Assembly: GCA_029558535.1 (NCBI GenBank)
Contig: JAKQEK010000253.1
Coordinates: forward strand, 1 to 64,000
Direction: 5' to 3'
DNA from: Bacteroidota bacterium
GTDB taxonomy: Bacteria > Bacteroidota > Bacteroidia > Bacteroidales > ML635J-15
DNA: 64,000 bases
This document shows, in pieces, positions 61,374 to 64,000 of the stretch; position 1 is the first letter of the stretch; each line of letters opens with the position of its first letter. A program made the translations under genes and the position numbers. The notes beneath the pieces are model-generated. The model had not been told where the DNA came from and did no database searches. It worked only from the letters and a program-made list of their open reading frames with translations.

Positions 61374-62822
61374 ATGAAAGAAGGACAGGATAAGGTATTA
61401 AAGGATGTAACTGAATCTGAATATAAATACGGTTTTGTTACTGATATCGAAGCAGATGAAATACCTAAAGGTCTAAATGAGCAAACCGTCAGGCTGATAT
61501 CTCAGAAAAAAAATGAACCTGATTGGTTGCTCGATTTTAGACTAAAAGCTTTTAGCAAATGGAAAACTATGACAATGCCTACATGGGCACATCTCGATAT
61601 TCCTCAAATTAAATATCAGGATATTATTTATTATTCAGCACCTAAACAAAAAGCAACATTAAATAGTCTCGACGAAATAGATCCGGAAATTAAAGCAACT
61701 TTCGACAAGCTTGGTATTCCGCTTGATGAACAAAAGAGACTATCGGGTGTTGCAATGGACGCAGTTATGGATTCTGTTTCGATAAAAACAACATTTCAGG
61801 AAACATTGGCAGAGAAAGGTATCATTTTTTGTTCGTTCTCGGAAGCTGTGCAGGAACATCCCGACCTTGTAAAAAAATACATGGGTTCAGTAGTCCCTTA
61901 TGGGGATAATTATTTTGCAGCACTTAATTCTGCAGTTTTTAGTGATGGGTCTTTCTGTTATATTCCCAAAGGAGTTCGTTGTCCGATGGAGTTATCAACA
62001 TATTTTAGAATAAATGCAATAAATACCGGACAGTTCGAAAGAACTTTGATAGTAGCTGATGAGGATTCTTATGTTAGTTATATGGAAGGCTGTACTGCTC
62101 CTCAACGAGATGAAAATCAACTGCATGCAGCTATTGTAGAAATTATAGCTTATAAAAATGCTGAAGTAAAGTATTCTACTGTTCAAAATTGGTATCCGGG
62201 TAATAAGGAAGGTAAAGGCGGTATATATAATTTTGTCACAAAACGTGCTTTGTGTAAGGGGGATAATTCAAAAGTATCTTGGGCGCAGGTTGAGACAGGA
62301 TCGGCGATAACATGGAAATACCCTTCAACAATATTAAAAGGGAATAATTCAGTTTCTGAGTTTTATTCTGTTGCAGTAACAAATAACTTTCAGCAGGCGG
62401 ATACCGGTTCTAAAATGATACATATAGGAAAAAATACTTCCAGTACAATTGTTTCAAAAGGAATTTCAGCAGGAAAGAGCAATAATTCATACAGAGGGCT
62501 TGTGAAAGTGATGAAAAATGCTGAAAATGCAAGGAATTTTTCACAGTGTGATTCATTGCTGTTGGGTGACAAATGTGGTGCCCACACATTCCCATATATT
62601 GAAGTAGATAACGAATCTGCAATTGTAGAACATGAGGCAACGACTTCAAAAATTAGCGAAGACCAGATTTTTTATTGTAATCAGCGTGGCATTTCTACAG
62701 AAGATGCAATTAGCCTTATTGTTAACGGATATGCCAAAGAAGTAATTAACAAACTGCCGATGGAATTTGCTGTTGAGGCACAAAAGCTGTTACAGATAAG
62801 TCTTGAAGGAAGCGTGGGATAA
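61374..62822 (+). CDS. sufB: Fe-S cluster assembly scaffold SufB
   Basis: A 482-residue protein of the usual SufB length. It has WMxxR-like start phrases of the family ([15 protein letters not shown]), the beta-helix core with [72 protein letters not shown], and the C-terminal EHEATTSKI and RGIS...YAKEV. SufB with SufC and SufD receives sulfur and assembles 4Fe-4S clusters. Its stop overlaps the next start by one base (TAATG). Radical SAM enzymes need 4Fe-4S clusters, but a SUF locus is a core gene set and its nearness to the array may be chance. The upstream ATG at 61363 is in another frame. Confidence 0.97.
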   Translation: MKEGQDKVLKDVTESEYKYGFVTDIEADEIPKGLNEQTVRLISQKKNEPDWLLDFRLKAFSKWKTMTMPTWAHLDIPQIKYQDIIYYSAPKQKATLNSLDEIDPEIKATFDKLGIPLDEQKRLSGVAMDAVMDSVSIKTTFQETLAEKGIIFCSFSEAVQEHPDLVKKYMGSVVPYGDNYFAALNSAVFSDGSFCYIPKGVRCPMELSTYFRINAINTGQFERTLIVADEDSYVSYMEGCTAPQRDENQLHAAIVEIIAYKNAEVKYSTVQNWYPGNKEGKGGIYNFVTKRALCKGDNSKVSWAQVETGSAITWKYPSTILKGNNSVSEFYSVAVTNNFQQADTGSKMIHIGKNTSSTIVSKGISAGKSNNSYRGLVKVMKNAENARNFSQCDSLLLGDKCGAHTFPYIEVDNESAIVEHEATTSKISEDQIFYCNQRGISTEDAISLIVNGYAKEVINKLPMEFAVEAQKLLQISLEGSVG

Positions 62823-63346
62823 TGGCTGAAAAATATGACATATTACCTTATGTGAGTGAATTGGGCACCGGTCCAGATAAAATGCTTTCTCATCTTGAAA
62901 AAGATCCAGCTCTGGTTGATGCTTATGTTGAATATTCGTTGTCTGATAAAGAATTTGCTTGGCGGGCTGCTTGGGTGATTCACCATTATTCTGATACGTA
63001 TCCTGAAAATATTAATAAATATGCAGATAAATATATTAAACTTCTACCAAATCTTAGGCGTGATGGCTATATCCGTGAAGTGTTGAGGATTTTATATAAT
63101 TTGAATCTTAATGAGCCCCAAATTTGCGAAGTTTATGATATTTGCAGTGAGTTTGTTCAGAATAACAAGGTGCAATCTTCGGTAAGAGCAATTGCTTTTC
63201 AGTTTATTATCAAAGTAGCTTCACAATATCCGGAATTACAGAAGGAAATTAAAATAATTTTTGAAAATATTAAAGATTACCTTTCGCCTGGGATTAGAAG
63301 TGGAATGGAAATGAGATTAGAAAATGATTTTAAAATTAAAAAATGA
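62822..63346 (+). CDS. HEAT-like protein between sufB and sufC
   Basis: A 174-residue all-helical protein with no signal peptide. Helix pairs such as KEFAWRAAWVIHHYSDTYPENI, RRDGYIREVLRILYNLNLN and VRAIAFQFIIKVASQYPELQ look like HEAT or armadillo-type repeats. It starts within the sufB stop codon and ends 4 bases before sufC, so it is certainly co-translated with the SUF genes. It does not resemble SufA, SufE, SufU or SufT. It could be a scaffold or regulator of SUF assembly, or a hitch-hiker; family unknown to me. Confidence 0.75.
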   Translation: MAEKYDILPYVSELGTGPDKMLSHLEKDPALVDAYVEYSLSDKEFAWRAAWVIHHYSDTYPENINKYADKYIKLLPNLRRDGYIREVLRILYNLNLNEPQICEVYDICSEFVQNNKVQSSVRAIAFQFIIKVASQYPELQKEIKIIFENIKDYLSPGIRSGMEMRLENDFKIKK

Positions 63347-63350
63347 TAAT

Positions 63351-64000
63351 ATGTTAGTTATTAAAAACCTGCATGCAGAAATAAATGGTAAAAAAATTCT
63401 TAAGGGTTTAAACCTTGAAGTAAAGCCGGGAGAAATTCATGCAATTATGGGTCCTAATGGTTCAGGAAAATCAACTTTATCAGCAGTTTTGGCAGGTAAG
63501 GAAGATTTTATTGTAACGGAAGGTGAAATTTTTTATCAAGGGAGAAACTTGTTCGATTTAAATGTCGAAGAAAGAGCAAAAGAAGGGATTTTTCTAAGTT
63601 TTCAATATCCGGTTGAAATTCCGGGAGTGAGTATGATTAATTTTATGAAAACTGCTGTTAATGAACAAAGAAAATACAGATCGTTGCCACCAATGAGCTC
63701 AGGAGAATTTCTCAAATATATGCGAGAAATGAAAGATTTGGTAGAACTTAAATCAGACCTTGCAAATCGTTCAGTTAATGAAGGTTTTTCGGGTGGCGAA
63801 AAGAAAAGAAACGAAATTTTTCAAATGGCTATGCTAAAACCTAAACTTGCAATACTTGACGAAACAGATTCAGGTTTAGATATTGATGCTTTAAGGATTG
63901 TAGCTAATGGTGTAAATAAAGTTAAAACAAAAGAAAATTCGGTTATTGTCATAACGCATTATCAAAGATTACTTGAATATATTGTTCCTGATTTCGTTCA
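63351..64000 (+). CDS. sufC: Fe-S assembly ATPase SufC, 3' end outside the window
   Basis: From ATG 63351 the frame stays open to the edge, giving 216 residues. It has Walker A MGPNGSGKST, Q-loop FLSFQYPVEIPG, the SufC-specific signature FSGGEKKRNEI, Walker B LAILDETDSGLDIDAL, and the H-loop ITHYQRLL. SufC is the ABC-type ATPase of the SufBCD scaffold. It starts 4 bases after the HEAT-like gene. Only a short C-terminal part is missing (family length ~250). Confidence 0.97.
   Translation, partial: MLVIKNLHAEINGKKILKGLNLEVKPGEIHAIMGPNGSGKSTLSAVLAGKEDFIVTEGEIFYQGRNLFDLNVEERAKEGIFLSFQYPVEIPGVSMINFMKTAVNEQRKYRSLPPMSSGEFLKYMREMKDLVELKSDLANRSVNEGFSGGEKKRNEIFQMAMLKPKLAILDETDSGLDIDALRIVANGVNKVKTKENSVIVITHYQRLLEYIVPDFV

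Noticed and set aside
1..64000. CRISPR array, tRNA or rRNA genes
   Set aside because: No regularly spaced direct repeats and no cloverleaf or rRNA sequence noticed while reading.

Overview
This is an AT-rich window from a member of the Bacteroidota, probably an uncultured Bacteroidales-like or Cytophaga-Flavobacteria-like lineage; no rRNA or marker gene fixes the genus. The evidence is: several secreted proteins ending in a type IX secretion (T9SS) sorting domain of the YPNP type, GLUG-repeat and Ig-like adhesins, Bacteroidota-type -7 promoter elements (TAnnTTTG) in front of many genes, and a sufB/sufC pair in the usual SUF arrangement.

Layout. (1) 1-5110, minus strand: two secreted Ig-like repeat proteins, the second very large and running off the left edge. 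(2) 5419-10259: a TMTC-like membrane mannosyltransferase-type protein with a TPR tail, an SGNH hydrolase and a GT4 glycosyltransferase. (3) 10256-30163, minus strand: a very long gene string headed by a Wzm/Wzt-type ABC exporter, followed by thirteen radical SAM proteins of four types, one SAM methyltransferase and one UbiA-type prenyltransferase. (4) 30433-37170, plus strand: a GT39-like membrane protein and three more B12-domain radical SAM proteins. (5) 37171-44935, minus strand: three more B12-domain radical SAM proteins, a GT2 glycosyltransferase, a small membrane protein and a large polytopic membrane protein. (6) 45067-48775: a tail-fibre/pyocin-knob-like secreted protein, a small lipoprotein-like protein and a 33-residue lysine-rich protein with a clear terminator. 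(7) 48776-49730: non-coding, repeat-flanked. (8) 49731-51705: a CHASE2 protein and a FecR-like secreted protein. (9) 51966-58110: two tandemly duplicated GLUG proteins, another T9SS cargo and a DUF4384-like protein. (10) 58349-61219: a WG-repeat caspase-like protease. (11) 61374-64000: sufB, an intervening HEAT-like gene, and sufC (cut by the right edge).

The outstanding feature is the radical SAM array: I count 19 radical SAM proteins between 10256 and 42192, all with an intact CxxxCxxC motif. Ten of them also carry a cobalamin-binding-type N-terminal domain in which the usual DxH cobalt-ligand motif is absent. They sit with an ABC exporter of the polysaccharide type, several glycosyltransferases, a UbiA homologue and a methyltransferase, and I see no PKS, NRPS or obvious peptide precursor. 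The simplest reading (inference) is a locus that makes, extensively modifies by radical chemistry and exports a polyprenyl- or lipid-linked surface glycan or glycolipid of unknown structure. The neighbouring secreted adhesins and T9SS cargo would share the cell surface with that product, but no direct link is visible.

One line sampled from the array (21301-21360) has 12 of 60 G+C, against 22 of 60 in one line of sufB (61921-61980). This is compatible with the array being an acquired or fast-evolving accessory region; I did not count the whole window.
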